The notes under the pieces: model-generated
Database searches by the model: none
The model's input: only the letters and a program-made list of their open reading frames with translations
What the model was told of the DNA's origin: nothing
Part shown: one piece after another, positions 18,212 through 27,040 of the stretch
Layout of the letters: the number at the start of each line of letters is the position of its first letter
How positions within the stretch are numbered: position 1 is the stretch's first letter
Assembly (NCBI RefSeq): GCF_007004735.1
Contig: NZ_SSNL01000003.1
Span: 1 to 64,000 of the forward strand
Length of the DNA stretch: 64,000 bases
Direction: 5' to 3'
From: Salinigranum halophilum
GTDB lineage: Archaea > Halobacteriota > Halobacteria > Halobacteriales > Haloferacaceae
Program-made: the position numbers and the translations under genes

Positions 18212-19102
18212 TCACTCCGCCAGCAACGACGGCGTCTCGACCGCCTCGTCCTCGCTCTCGCGCCACGTGTGTTCCGGCGTCCAGCCGAACAGTTCCTCGG
18301 CCTTCGCCGTCGACAGCGCGGAGGCCTCACCGGACAGTGCACACTCGTCGGGAACGGCACCGAAGAACGCCTCGACGGCGTCGACCGTGGGCCGACCGAG
18401 GTAGTTGTCGGCGGCCGCGGCGTGGACGGCTTCGTGTCCCTCGGGAGGGGACTCGAGCGCGCGCTCGACCAGCGAGACGACGTCGCGGACGTCGACGTAC
18501 GACCAGAAGTTGCCCGCGCCGCCCGCGAGACCCTCCGCCGCGACGGTCCGACAGCTGTACTCGCCGGGGTACTGGATCCACGACGGGCGGACGGAGGTGA
18601 CGGGCGTTCCGTACCGGCGGGCGACCATCTTCGCGACTTCCTCTCCGGCGACCTTCGAGGTCCCGTAGGGGTCTTCGGGTCGCATCGGGTGCGACTCGGT
18701 GATGGGCAGTTCGTCGGGGAGCGTCTTCTCGCGGGCGAACGCCCAGCCGTACGTCGACTCCGAGGAGGCCCAGACGGTCCGCGCGCCCGCCCGTCCAGCG
18801 CCGACGAGGACGTTGTACGCCGCCAGCAGGTTCGTCTCGAACACCCTCCCTCCGGGGTGTCGCGTCGGTGCCGGGATGGCCGCCCAGTGGACGACGGCGT
18901 CTGGCTCGATGTCCGACAGGAGGTCGAGCGCCTCTCCTCGCTCGGTGAGGTCCGCCGCGCGGAAGTCGACGTGTGGACGTTCTGCCACCTCGAAGCCGGG
19001 CTGGTCGTAGTCGACGCAGACGACGTCGTAGTCACCAGCGAGTCCGTCGACGAGCCACCTCCCGGAGCGGCCGCGTCCACCCGTGACGAGTAGGGTCTCC
19101 AT
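18212..19102 (-). CDS. NAD-dependent epimerase/dehydratase (extended SDR)
   Basis: Protein of 296 residues starting METLLVTGGRGRSGRWLVDGL with the extended-SDR Rossmann motif. The catalytic site reads SSESTYGWAF and later DPYGTSKVAGEE (YxxxK). WSYVDVRDVV is the second typical SDR motif. These enzymes act on nucleotide sugars or related compounds. The absence of adjacent sugar genes means the substrate cannot be deduced. The start at 19102 is set by the Rossmann strand. Confidence 0.88.
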   Translation of the reverse strand: METLLVTGGRGRSGRWLVDGLAGDYDVVCVDYDQPGFEVAERPHVDFRAADLTERGEALDLLSDIEPDAVVHWAAIPAPTRHPGGRVFETNLLAAYNVLVGAGRAGARTVWASSESTYGWAFAREKTLPDELPITESHPMRPEDPYGTSKVAGEEVAKMVARRYGTPVTSVRPSWIQYPGEYSCRTVAAEGLAGGAGNFWSYVDVRDVVSLVERALESPPEGHEAVHAAAADNYLGRPTVDAVEAFFGAVPDECALSGEASALSTAKAEELFGWTPEHTWRESEDEAVETPSLLAE

Positions 19103-19172
19103 ACGCTCCGCTCGACGGCAGAGTTCAATAAAGAAACCGGACCACGTGCCGTCGTCGGCACCCGTCCCCGCG

Positions 19173-19292
19173 TCAGTACGGGGTGAAGCCGTGTACCTCT
19201 CGTGCGTGTGCGAGGAGTTCCTCCGTCGTGTCGAAGGACTTCCCGCAGCTGCACGTGTGGTACGCCGATTGGGGTGTTTGACCAACGGCCAT
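19173..19292 (-). CDS. Minimal C2H2 zinc-finger protein (39 aa)
   Basis: Protein of about 39 residues, MAVGQTPQSAYHT followed by CSCGKSFDTTEELLAHAREVH, a single C2H2 finger (C-x-C, then H-x4-H). An ATTATTATG stretch at about 19313-19323 on the minus strand lies at TATA distance, giving a leaderless start at 19292. An upstream in-frame ATG at 19313 falls in the TATA region and is rejected. Small single-finger proteins are common in haloarchaea and some control motility or biofilm formation. The role of this one is unknown. Confidence 0.7.
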   Translation of the reverse strand: MAVGQTPQSAYHTCSCGKSFDTTEELLAHAREVHGFTPY

Positions 19293-19501
19293 ACAACTGT
19301 ATCCAGAGCGCATCCATAATAATCTTTCGTCGGTTGTGTGTCGATGCGTCACATTGGCGCGAATCGTTACGCGTTCGTCACGGCTTTTACTCGGTTCGTA
19401 CTCGTTTGTTACGCTCTGTCGCAGTACAGTAGCTGTCACGGTTTCGCCCTGCCACCGCGTCACCCGGCAGGGTTTATGCCGTCGAGCCAGTAGACACGCT
19501 C

Positions 19502-20386
19502 ATGCAGTGGAAACCAGATTGGGGGCTCCGCGGTCGCATGGCCCTCACCATGTTCCTGCTGTTCGCCCTCTACATCGTCTTCGTCGGCGTGTTGAGTCTG
19601 TACTTCGGACGGCTCCTCCCCGTCGTCGTAATCATGGGGGGTTTCCTGTTCGTGCAGTTCTTCTTCAGCGACAAACTCGCCCTGTACAGCATGGGTGCGC
19701 ACGTCGTCGAGGAGGACGAGGCGGACGCGGAGATGCGGAAGGTCCACCGGATGATCTCTCGGCTCTCCCAGCAGGCCGACCTCCCCAAACCGAAGGTCGC
19801 TGTCGCGGAGACGTCGATTCCGAACGCGTTCGCCGCCGGTCGCTCCCGGAAGAGTTCCACCGTCTGTGTCACCCGGGGCATCCTCCGGTCGCTCGACGAC
19901 GACGAACTCGAAGGCGTCCTCGCGCACGAACTCGCACACATCAAGAACCGCGACGTGATGGTGATGACCATCGCGTCGTTCCTCTCGACGCTCGCGTTCC
20001 TCATCGTCCGCTGGGGCTGGTTCCTCGGCGGCAACAGAGAACGGGGCGGCGCCCCGGTCATCGTCGCCATCCTCGTCTCGCTGGTGGTGTGGATCGTCTC
20101 GTTCCTCCTCATCCGCGCCCTGTCGCGATACCGTGAGTTCGCCGCCGACCGTGGTGGAGCAGTCATCACCGGCAAACCCTCGGCGCTCGCCTCCGCGCTC
20201 CTCACCATCGAGGGGCGGATGGACCGCGTGCCGAAGCAGGACCTCCGCGAGCAGTCGGAGATGAACGCCTTCTTCGTCATCCCTATCAAGGGCGACTTCA
20301 TCGGGAAAGTGTTCTCGACGCACCCCGCCACCGACCGACGAGTCGAGCGCCTCCGCGAACTCGAGCGGGAGATGGAATCGGCATAG
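19502..20386 (+). CDS. htpX: Zinc metalloprotease HtpX (M48B)
   Basis: Membrane-bound M48 peptidase of 294 residues. Two N-terminal helices (about residues 12-33 and 38-56) precede the catalytic domain with the zinc motif HELAH (142-146) and the later glutamate in YREFAADRGGA. A second hydrophobic pair near residues 158-205 is typical. HtpX cleaves damaged membrane proteins. The stop codon at 20384-20386 is followed with no gap by the start of the PspAB gene. A TATA-like TTTATG precedes the gene by about 27 bases. Confidence 0.95.
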   Translation: MQWKPDWGLRGRMALTMFLLFALYIVFVGVLSLYFGRLLPVVVIMGGFLFVQFFFSDKLALYSMGAHVVEEDEADAEMRKVHRMISRLSQQADLPKPKVAVAETSIPNAFAAGRSRKSSTVCVTRGILRSLDDDELEGVLAHELAHIKNRDVMVMTIASFLSTLAFLIVRWGWFLGGNRERGGAPVIVAILVSLVVWIVSFLLIRALSRYREFAADRGGAVITGKPSALASALLTIEGRMDRVPKQDLREQSEMNAFFVIPIKGDFIGKVFSTHPATDRRVERLRELEREMESA

Positions 20387-20992
20387 ATGGGCCTGTTCGA
20401 CTCCCTCCGCTCGGTGCTCGGCATGAGCGCCGAGGCGGACGCGACCCGCGCCGCCGACCCCGAGGACCTCTTCGGGATGTCGACGGCCTACCTCACGATG
20501 GCGGCCGACCTCGACTTCCCCTCCGCGGGCGAGGCGGCGCTCTGTTTCTCGAACGTCGACTCGACCGACTTCGCCTCCACTGTGGAGGAGGTCGAGGCCA
20601 TCCTCGACGCCGGCAAGGAAGAGACCGGCACCGACCACTGGCGCCACAGCGACGACTACGGCTACCACTGGTTCGTCCTCGCCGACTCGGACCCCGAAGA
20701 CCTCGTCACCTCCGTCCACTTCGCCGCCGACGAGTTCGTCGAGCGCGGCTACGGCTCTCGGTTGCTGGCCGCGCTGTTCGCTTTCGAACGGGACGGCGGC
20801 TACGTCTACTGGGTCTACTCCTTCCGAAGAGGCGCGTACTACCCCTTCGTCCCGACGGGCACGAGCTCGCGCGACTCGAAACTGGAGTTCAAACTCCAGG
20901 CCGTCCTCGACGGGGAACTCGCCGTCGAGGCCGACGAGGAGTACTGGTATCCGCTGTGGCCAGACCGCGCCGGGCGTCACCCCTGGGAGTGA
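20387..20992 (+). CDS. pspAB: PspA-associated protein PspAB
   Basis: Soluble protein of 201 residues beginning MGLFDSLRSVLGMSAEAD. It is the protein usually encoded beside htpX in haloarchaea and is annotated as PspAB. The C-terminal part holds the WYPLWPDRAGRHPWE ending. PspAB is linked to the phage-shock/PspA membrane-stress response. The start codon follows the htpX stop without a spacer, so the two genes are translated together. PspA itself is not in this window. Confidence 0.85.
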   Translation: MGLFDSLRSVLGMSAEADATRAADPEDLFGMSTAYLTMAADLDFPSAGEAALCFSNVDSTDFASTVEEVEAILDAGKEETGTDHWRHSDDYGYHWFVLADSDPEDLVTSVHFAADEFVERGYGSRLLAALFAFERDGGYVYWVYSFRRGAYYPFVPTGTSSRDSKLEFKLQAVLDGELAVEADEEYWYPLWPDRAGRHPWE

Positions 20993-21155
20993 GCGTCGGT
21001 CGCGGAGGCTCGGCCGACTCCTCGTCCCCCCGTCCGCTCGGCCACACCTGACGAGCGCCGCGCGTCCGCGGCATCGGATTTGAACCTGCTCATGCCGTCT
21101 CTCCTCCACCCGGTTCCTGCCTCCGTTTTCACTTTCACTACGCTGTTAACGAGGC

Positions 21156-21161
21156 TTTATG
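21156..21161 (+). promoter_or_regulatory. TATA box of radA
   Basis: TTTATG lies 27-32 bases before the radA ATG at 21188, in an AT-richer stretch (21125-21162), predicting a leaderless or nearly leaderless mRNA. The rest of the gap from 20993 shows no gene. Confidence 0.5.
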
Positions 21162-21187
21162 TGCGAACGGGCAGAAGGGTGGTGTAC

Positions 21188-22219
21188 ATGCCAGACGACG
21201 ACCTCGAGTCCCTCCCCGGTGTGGGGCCCGCGACAGCAGACAAACTCGTAGAGGCCGGTTTCGAGAGCTACCAGTCCATCGCCGTCGCCAGCCCCGCCGA
21301 ACTGTCGAACACGGCAGATATCGGCGATTCGACTGCGGCGGACATCATCAATGCGGCCCGGAAGACGGCGGACATCGGCGGCTTCGAGACGGGCTCCGCA
21401 GTCTTGGAACGGCGCAAGCAGATCGGCAAGCTCTCCTGGAAGATCGACGAGGTCGACGAGCTTCTTGGAGGAGGGCTCGAGACCCAGTCCATCACCGAGG
21501 TGTACGGCGAGTTCGGTGCCGGGAAGTCGCAGGTCACCCACCAGATGGCGGTCAACGTCCAGCTCCCACAGGAGGTCGGCGGCCTCCGCGGCAGTTGTAT
21601 CTTCGTCGACTCCGAGGACACGTTCCGCCCTGAGCGCATCGACGACATGGTCCGCGGCCTCGACGACGAGGTCATCCAGGCGACGCTCGACGACCGCGAA
21701 ATCGAGGGCGCGCCCGGTGACGAGGAGACGATGGAGGAACTCATCGCCAGCGTCCTCGACAAGATTCACGTCGCGAAGGCGTTCAACTCCAACCACCAGA
21801 TTCTCCTCGCACAGAAGGCCAAGGAGATCGCCTCCGAACACGAAGATAGCGAGTGGCCCGTCCGTCTCCTCTGTGTCGACTCGCTCACGGCGCACTTCCG
21901 CGCCGAGTACGTCGGTCGTGGTCAACTGGCCGACCGCCAGCAGAAGCTCAACAAACACCTCCACGACCTGATGCGGGTGGGCAACCTCTACAACAGCGTC
22001 GTCCTCGTGACGAACCAGGTCGCCTCGAACCCCGACTCGTACTTCGGCGACCCGACCCAGCCCATCGGCGGGAACATCCTCGGCCACACCTCGACCTTCC
22101 GGATGTACCTCCGCAAGTCCAAGGGGGACAAGCGGATCGTCCGGCTCGTCGACGCCCCGAACCTCGCCGACGGCGAAGCCGTGATGCGCGTCCAAGACGG
22201 CGGTCTCAAACCCGAGTAA
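21188..22219 (+). CDS. radA: DNA repair and recombination protein RadA
   Basis: Archaeal RecA/Rad51 recombinase, 343 residues. An N-terminal helix-hairpin-helix domain ([16 protein letters not shown]) is followed by the ATPase core with Walker A GEFGAGKS (107-114), Walker [13 protein letters not shown] and the DNA-binding loop region around [13 protein letters not shown]. It forms filaments on single-stranded DNA and drives strand exchange. No intein is present. The frame extends upstream to 21080, but the ATG at 21188 matches both the TATA spacing and the family N-terminus [13 protein letters not shown]. Confidence 0.98.
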   Translation: MPDDDLESLPGVGPATADKLVEAGFESYQSIAVASPAELSNTADIGDSTAADIINAARKTADIGGFETGSAVLERRKQIGKLSWKIDEVDELLGGGLETQSITEVYGEFGAGKSQVTHQMAVNVQLPQEVGGLRGSCIFVDSEDTFRPERIDDMVRGLDDEVIQATLDDREIEGAPGDEETMEELIASVLDKIHVAKAFNSNHQILLAQKAKEIASEHEDSEWPVRLLCVDSLTAHFRAEYVGRGQLADRQQKLNKHLHDLMRVGNLYNSVVLVTNQVASNPDSYFGDPTQPIGGNILGHTSTFRMYLRKSKGDKRIVRLVDAPNLADGEAVMRVQDGGLKPE

Positions 22220-22421
22220 CGGCCCACCGCTCTTTTCGACGACGGCGCTCGGTGCTCGCGCTCCGAGATGACTCTCCCTGCGCATCCCTCGCGCTCCGAG
22301 CCGACCGCATCGGTCGTTCTCGGCTTCGACTGCACCGACAGCTTCCGTTTCCCATACTCTTGGAATATATGCACAATATTATCCCCTTGGCAGGACTTCC
22401 TCTAGCTGTAGGTGACGACTC

Positions 22422-22658
22422 ATGAGCACGCTATCACCCGACGTGACGATCGACTCCCGCGGTGCCGGCTGTCCCGGCCCTTTGATGGACCTCATCGGGA
22501 AGGTCAAGAAGGCCGACCCGGGCACGGTCATCGAACTGCAGACCTCCGATTCGGGGTCGAAAGACGACGTGCCCGAGTGGGTCGACAAGGCGGGCCACCG
22601 CCTCCTCGACGTGGTCGAACACGACGACTACTGGAGCATCTACGTCGAGACGGCCTGA
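22422..22658 (+). CDS. TusA-family sulfurtransferase-like protein
   Basis: Small protein of 78 residues with the TusA motif DSRGAGCPGPLMDL; C17 in CPGP is the expected persulfide carrier. TusA proteins relay sulfane sulfur between enzymes, for example in tRNA thiolation or sulfur oxidation. It is the first gene of a run with a sulfide:quinone-reductase-like flavoprotein (54 bases downstream) and a DUF1641 protein, which argues for sulfur oxidation or sulfide detoxification rather than tRNA modification. A GGTGA motif lies about 10 bases before the ATG. Confidence 0.88.
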   Translation: MSTLSPDVTIDSRGAGCPGPLMDLIGKVKKADPGTVIELQTSDSGSKDDVPEWVDKAGHRLLDVVEHDDYWSIYVETA

Positions 22659-22712
22659 TCTAGCGGCGGGGTAACGTCTTTACGACCACTCATCGACACT
22701 ACACTCAGAATC

Positions 22713-23855
22713 ATGACACAACACATCGTCGTCGTCGGTGCCGGCACGGGCGGGTCCGTGCTGGCGAACCGGCTCGCTGACCGACTCGCCCCCGACATCG
22801 ACGCGGGCGACGTCGAGGTAACACTCGTCAACGAGAGCGAGATGCACGTGTACAAGCCCGTGTGGCTGTACGTCGCCTTCGGGAAGCGTGACCCCGAAGA
22901 CGGCGTTCGTCCGGTGACCGACCTCGTCGACCCGCGGGTCTCGCTGCGCTTCTCGCGTGTGGAGGCCATCGACACCGACGCCAAGCGGCTGTCGCTCAAC
23001 GGTGGCGACTCCCTCGCGTACGACTACCTCGTCCTCGCCACGGGGGCTCGAATCGTTCCCGACGAGGTGCCCGGCCTTGCCGAGGCGGGGCACGACTTCT
23101 ACAGCGAGGAGGGGGCGCTGGCGCTCCGCGACGCGCTCGCCGGCTTCACCGAGGGCCACCTCGTGCTCTCCGTCGTGGGGACGCCGCACATGTGCCCCGC
23201 CGCACCGCTGGAGTTCGTCTTCATGGCGGACGACTGGTTCCGCAAGCGGGGCATCAGAGACCAGGTCGACATCACGTACACCTATCCCATCCAGCGGGTC
23301 CACGGGAAGCCGACCATCGCCGAGTGGGCCGCCCCGCGACTGGAAGAACGAGATATCCGCGCGGAGACGTTCTTCAACGTCGAGTCGGTCGACGCCGAGA
23401 ACAGGGTCCTCGAGTCGATGGAGGGCGAGGAACTCGACTACGACCTCCTCGTCACCATCCCACCGCACGACGGCGTCCCGATGATTCGTGAGGCGGGACT
23501 CGGCGACGACGGCTGGGTCGAGGTCGACCGGAACACGCTCGAAGCGGTCCACGCCGACGACGTCTTCGCGCTGGGCGACGCCTCCGACGTCCCCGCGCCG
23601 AAGGCCGGTAGCGCCGCACACTACCAGGCGGGCGTCGTCGCCGACCGCCTCGCCAGCCTCGTCCACGGCGGCGTGCCGACGGCGACGTACGACGGGAAGA
23701 CCGTCTGCTTCCTCGAAGCCGGCATGGACGAGGCGACGTTCGTCTCGTTCGACTACGAGAACGAACCGTACCTCCGACCCGAGTCGCGGCCGGTCCACTG
23801 GGCGAAACTCGCGTACAACGAGTCGTACTGGCTGACCGCCAGGGGGCTCCTCTGA
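22713..23855 (+). CDS. Sulfide:quinone oxidoreductase-like flavoprotein
   Basis: FAD-dependent oxidoreductase of 380 residues. An N-terminal FAD motif IVVVGAGTGGSVLANRL, a mid ATGARIVPDE motif and a distal FALGDASDVPAPKAGSAAHYQ motif are present. C161 (TPHMCPAAP) and C332 (KTVCFLEAG) occupy the places of the two redox cysteines used by sulfide:quinone oxidoreductases. The C-terminus has an amphipathic stretch (WAKLAYNESYWLTARGLL) suited to membrane attachment. Expected reaction: sulfide to sulfane sulfur, with electrons to menaquinone. NADH dehydrogenase type II is a less likely alternative. Confidence 0.88.
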   Translation: MTQHIVVVGAGTGGSVLANRLADRLAPDIDAGDVEVTLVNESEMHVYKPVWLYVAFGKRDPEDGVRPVTDLVDPRVSLRFSRVEAIDTDAKRLSLNGGDSLAYDYLVLATGARIVPDEVPGLAEAGHDFYSEEGALALRDALAGFTEGHLVLSVVGTPHMCPAAPLEFVFMADDWFRKRGIRDQVDITYTYPIQRVHGKPTIAEWAAPRLEERDIRAETFFNVESVDAENRVLESMEGEELDYDLLVTIPPHDGVPMIREAGLGDDGWVEVDRNTLEAVHADDVFALGDASDVPAPKAGSAAHYQAGVVADRLASLVHGGVPTATYDGKTVCFLEAGMDEATFVSFDYENEPYLRPESRPVHWAKLAYNESYWLTARGLL

Positions 23856-23864
23856 GGTGGTTCG

Positions 23865-24491
23865 ATGAGTGAATCATCATCCCTCGACGCCCTCGACGCC
23901 TCGGAGTACGACTCGCTGGAAGCGGCCATCGCCGAGAACCCCGACGCAGTCGCCGCGTTCGTCCGCCGCCTCGACGCGGTGAACGAACTGCTCGACGTGG
24001 TCGCGCTCGGCACTTCGGCGCTGGAAGACGACATGGTGGCCGAACTCGCGGGAACGGCCGCGACCCTCGCCGAGGCGGGCGACGGCCTCGCGACGGACGA
24101 GACGGTCCGACTGGCGGCGCTCGTCGGCGAGAACGGCGACGAACTCGCCGCCTCCCTCGAGACGCTCGTCGAACTCCAGCGGGCGGGGACGCTCGACGAA
24201 CTCGTCGGACTCGTCGACGCGGTCTCGCTCCTCACCGCGGCGCTGGAAGACGACATGGTGACCGAACTCGCCCGGACCGGTTCCCGTCTGGGCGAGGTCG
24301 CGGACGAGGCGGCCGACCCCGACGCGGTCCGCGGCCTGACGCGGCTGGTCCGCGCCGTGAGCGACGCCGAGACCACCGGGTCGGAGCCCGTCGGCCCGGT
24401 GGGGCTCGTGAAGTCGACGCGCGACCCCGAGGTGCAGGCGGGCCTCGGCTACCTGCTCGCGCTCGCCCGCGCCGTCGGCCGACAGGCCTGA
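23865..24491 (+). CDS. DUF1641 protein
   Basis: Acidic, helical protein of 208 residues starting 9 bases after the SQR-like gene. It has an internal duplication: ALEDDMVAELAGTA at about residues 50-63 and ALEDDMVTELARTG at about 125-138. The last 40 residues (VGLVKSTRDPEVQAGLGYLL) match the DUF1641 signature. DUF1641 genes often accompany sulfide:quinone oxidoreductases and formate dehydrogenases, which suggests a small accessory or tether for the flavoprotein. Function has not been established. Confidence 0.85.
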   Translation: MSESSSLDALDASEYDSLEAAIAENPDAVAAFVRRLDAVNELLDVVALGTSALEDDMVAELAGTAATLAEAGDGLATDETVRLAALVGENGDELAASLETLVELQRAGTLDELVGLVDAVSLLTAALEDDMVTELARTGSRLGEVADEAADPDAVRGLTRLVRAVSDAETTGSEPVGPVGLVKSTRDPEVQAGLGYLLALARAVGRQA

Positions 24492-24536
24492 CCGGTCGCG
24501 CACGAGCTTTATTGCGTTGTACGTCGGTAATATGGT

Positions 24537-24893
24537 ATGGTCTCTCTCGACACGGACTCGTTGACGACGCTCCACTGGGTCGGTATCGCACTCGCGGCGG
24601 TGTCGGCGGTCGTTCACCTCGTCCTCGGTGTGCGCTTCTTACCGGGCGCGTTCGGCATCTCGTTCCTCGTCGCCACGGTGGGATTCGCCGTCGGCATCGG
24701 CGCTGTCCTCGTGAACTACCGACGGCGGCTGTTCTACCTCGTCGGCGTTCCGTTCACCGCGGGTCAGGTCGTCATCTTCGCGGTCACCGTCGTCCAGGGC
24801 ATCAACGAACTCGGTCCCATCGCCATCGTCGACAAGGCCGCACAGGTCGGCCTCGTCGCCGTCCTCGTCGTGTTGCTCCGCCGCGGCGGCTGA
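24537..24893 (+). CDS. Small haloarchaeal membrane protein
   Basis: Protein of 118 residues with four hydrophobic segments (about 14-34, 40-58, 66-86 and 92-112) and a charged loop NYRRRLFY. It is preceded by a TATA-like GCTTTATTG about 27 bases upstream, giving a leaderless transcript separate from the sulfur operon. No motif was recognised and the function is unknown. Confidence 0.75.
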   Translation: MVSLDTDSLTTLHWVGIALAAVSAVVHLVLGVRFLPGAFGISFLVATVGFAVGIGAVLVNYRRRLFYLVGVPFTAGQVVIFAVTVVQGINELGPIAIVDKAAQVGLVAVLVVLLRRGG

Positions 24894-24899
24894 GCAGCG

Positions 24900-25454
24900 A
24901 TGATGGTCACCTCCCACGCCGTCGTCGGCGTCGCGCTCACGGCACCACTCCTGGTCGTCGCCCCGGAACTCGCCCCGGTCGCCGCGCTCGCGGGTTTCCT
25001 CGGCGGCGTCTTTCCCGACCTCGACCTCCTCGTGGGGACCCACCGGAAGACGCTCCACTTCCCCCTCGTCGGCTGGCTCGTCGCGCTCCCCGCCCTCGTC
25101 GCCGCCGCCCTGGTCCAGACACCGGCGACGGTCGTCGTCGCGGCGTTCGCCGTCGCAGCCGCGGTCCACGCCGGGATGGACGCTCTCGGCGCTGGCGAGG
25201 AACTCCGGCCCTGGGAGCGGACCAACCCGTACGCCGTGTATCTCCACCCGCGCGGGCGGTGGCTGCGCGCGCGATACTGGGTGCCGTACGACGGCTCCCC
25301 GCACGACCTGGCGGTGACGCTCGTCGGCGCACTCCCGGGCCTGCTGTTCTTCTCCGGCACTGTCCGCCTGCTCTGTGCGCTCGCCGTCGCCGTCGCCGCC
25401 CCGTACACGCTGGTGCGCAAACGGCTGCCGCCGTACTTCGAGCGTATCGTCTGA
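24900..25454 (+). CDS. Membrane-bound metal-dependent hydrolase, YdjM-like
   Basis: Protein of 184 residues with several hydrophobic helices and the signature of the YdjM/LexA-regulated inner-membrane hydrolase group: MVTSHAVVGVAL (early His), GGVFPDLDLLVGTHRKTLHFP (Asp/His-rich) and a later HAGMDALG. It begins 6 bases after the preceding membrane protein, with tandem ATG codons at 24900 and 24903. The substrate is unknown. The conserved His/Asp set suggests a metal site facing the membrane. Confidence 0.8.
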   Translation: MMVTSHAVVGVALTAPLLVVAPELAPVAALAGFLGGVFPDLDLLVGTHRKTLHFPLVGWLVALPALVAAALVQTPATVVVAAFAVAAAVHAGMDALGAGEELRPWERTNPYAVYLHPRGRWLRARYWVPYDGSPHDLAVTLVGALPGLLFFSGTVRLLCALAVAVAAPYTLVRKRLPPYFERIV

Positions 25455-25567
25455 TTCCGACGCTCGACGGCTTCCCGCGATACGTCTCGCGCCCACGACA
25501 GCTTTACACCGGACGCCTCCTACGGTCCGCTTATGCACGGGACGACGCGGTGGTCGGGGGTCACGCG

Positions 25568-26611
25568 ATGACCGCCGAGAGCGAAGCGGAGGTTGGACCC
25601 AGCGGCGAGAGCGCGGCCCGACAGGTGCGGTTCGTCGCGCCGCGCCGCGTCGAGGTGACGCGCCACCCCGTCGCGACCCCCGAACCGGACGAGGTGCAGG
25701 TCGAAGCGTCGCTCTCGGCCATCAGCCCCGGCACGGAACTGCTCGTCTACCGCGACCAGGTCCCCGAGAACCTCCAGCTCGACGAGAACATCGACGAACT
25801 CGGACACGCCGCGACCTATCCGTTCTCGTACGGGTACGCCACCGTTGGGACCGTCACCGCCGCCGGTGACGACGTCACCGACGACTGGGTCGGTCGGCGC
25901 GTCTTCGCCTTCCACCCCCACGCCAGCCACTTCTGTGTCCACCCGGACACGCTCGTTCGCCTCCCCTCGGACGTCGCCGACGAGGACGCGGCCCTCCTCG
26001 CGATGGTCGAGACGGCGGTGAGCCTCGTCATGGACGGCCGCCCTCGGGTCGGCGAGCGCGCCGCGGTGTTCGGACAGGGGGTCGTCGGCCTCCTCACCAC
26101 AGCGCTCCTCGCGCGTCACCCCCTCTCGCGGCTCGTCACGTTCGACCACTACACCGCCCGCCGGGAACGCTCGCTGTCGTTCGGGGCCGACGCCTCGCTC
26201 GAACCCGACGTCGCCGGCGAGGTGTTCGACGCTGGCGACGGCCGCGCCGACGTCTCGTTCGAGGTCTCCGGGAACCCCGCGGCCCTCGACTCGGCAATCG
26301 ACACCACCGGCGACGACGGCCGAGTCATCATCGGCTCGTGGTACGGCGCGAAACCGGCCGCGCTCGACCTCGGCGGTCGGTTCCACCGGAGTCGCATCCG
26401 GCTACAGGCCAGTCAGGTCTCACGCATCGACTCGTCGCACGCGGGACGCTGGGACAAACAGCGGCGCATGGACCTCGCCTGTGACCTCCTCTCGGACCTC
26501 GAACCCTCGCGGCTGGTGACACACCGGGTCCCCATCGAGAACGCGGCCGACGCCTATCGGCTACTGGACGAATCGCCCGACGAGGCGCTGCAGGTCCTCC
26601 TGGAGTACTGA
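25568..26611 (+). CDS. BchC-like medium-chain dehydrogenase
   Basis: MDR-family dehydrogenase of 347 residues, ATG at 25568. The NAD(P) fold is marked by VFGQGVVGLLTTALL, and VSFEVSGNPAALDSAI is the typical downstream strand. The N-terminal part has AISPGTELLVYRDQVP instead of the zinc-ligand CGTD, and the GHE motif is replaced by YGYATVG. It therefore resembles bacteriochlorophyllide dehydrogenase BchC and related non-canonical members. First gene of a tight cluster with a pterin-synthase-like gene, a glycosyltransferase and a methyltransferase, so its substrate probably belongs to that pathway. Confidence 0.85.
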   Translation: MTAESEAEVGPSGESAARQVRFVAPRRVEVTRHPVATPEPDEVQVEASLSAISPGTELLVYRDQVPENLQLDENIDELGHAATYPFSYGYATVGTVTAAGDDVTDDWVGRRVFAFHPHASHFCVHPDTLVRLPSDVADEDAALLAMVETAVSLVMDGRPRVGERAAVFGQGVVGLLTTALLARHPLSRLVTFDHYTARRERSLSFGADASLEPDVAGEVFDAGDGRADVSFEVSGNPAALDSAIDTTGDDGRVIIGSWYGAKPAALDLGGRFHRSRIRLQASQVSRIDSSHAGRWDKQRRMDLACDLLSDLEPSRLVTHRVPIENAADAYRLLDESPDEALQVLLEY

Positions 26612-26659
26612 CTCCCACAGAACGCACCTTTACAACCGTCGCCCCCGGACACCCACGGC

Positions 26660-27040
26660 ATGTACACCGTCACCGTCGTCCGTCCCCTCATCGCCCAGCA
26701 CTTTCTCACCGTGCCGAACCCCGGCCCCGAGGGTGACCTCCACTCGCACCACTTCCGCCTGGAGGTCGAACTCGCGGGCGAGGAGTTGAACGAGTACGAC
26801 TATCTCGTCGACATCGACGAGGTAGAGGCCGCCCTCGACGCCGTCGAAGCACGGTACTCGGACGAGACGCTCAACGACCTCCCCGAGTTCGAGGGGTACA
26901 ACCCGAGCGTCGAGCGCTTCGCCCGGGTCGTCCACGAGCACATCTCGGACGAGGTCACGACCGACGGCGTCGAGCGCCTCACCGTCACCGTGTGGGAGGA
27001 CGACGTCGCCAACGCCGCCTACGCCGCCCCACCCGCGTAG
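26660..27040 (+). CDS. 6-pyruvoyl-tetrahydropterin synthase-like (COG0720) protein with altered active site
   Basis: Protein of 126 residues of the PTPS/QueD fold. Zinc ligands H14, H28 and H30 are kept (LHSHHF), and the substrate-anchoring glutamate E113 (VTVWEDD) is present. The catalytic cysteine four residues before the HxH is E24 instead, and the Asp-His pair of the LDHxxLN motif reads SDETLN (67-72). So the standard QueD or PTPS reaction is unlikely as such. A glutamate in that position is known in PTPS-III-type folate enzymes. The stop codon abuts the next start, so it belongs to one operon with its neighbours. Confidence 0.85.
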   Translation: MYTVTVVRPLIAQHFLTVPNPGPEGDLHSHHFRLEVELAGEELNEYDYLVDIDEVEAALDAVEARYSDETLNDLPEFEGYNPSVERFARVVHEHISDEVTTDGVERLTVTVWEDDVANAAYAAPPA

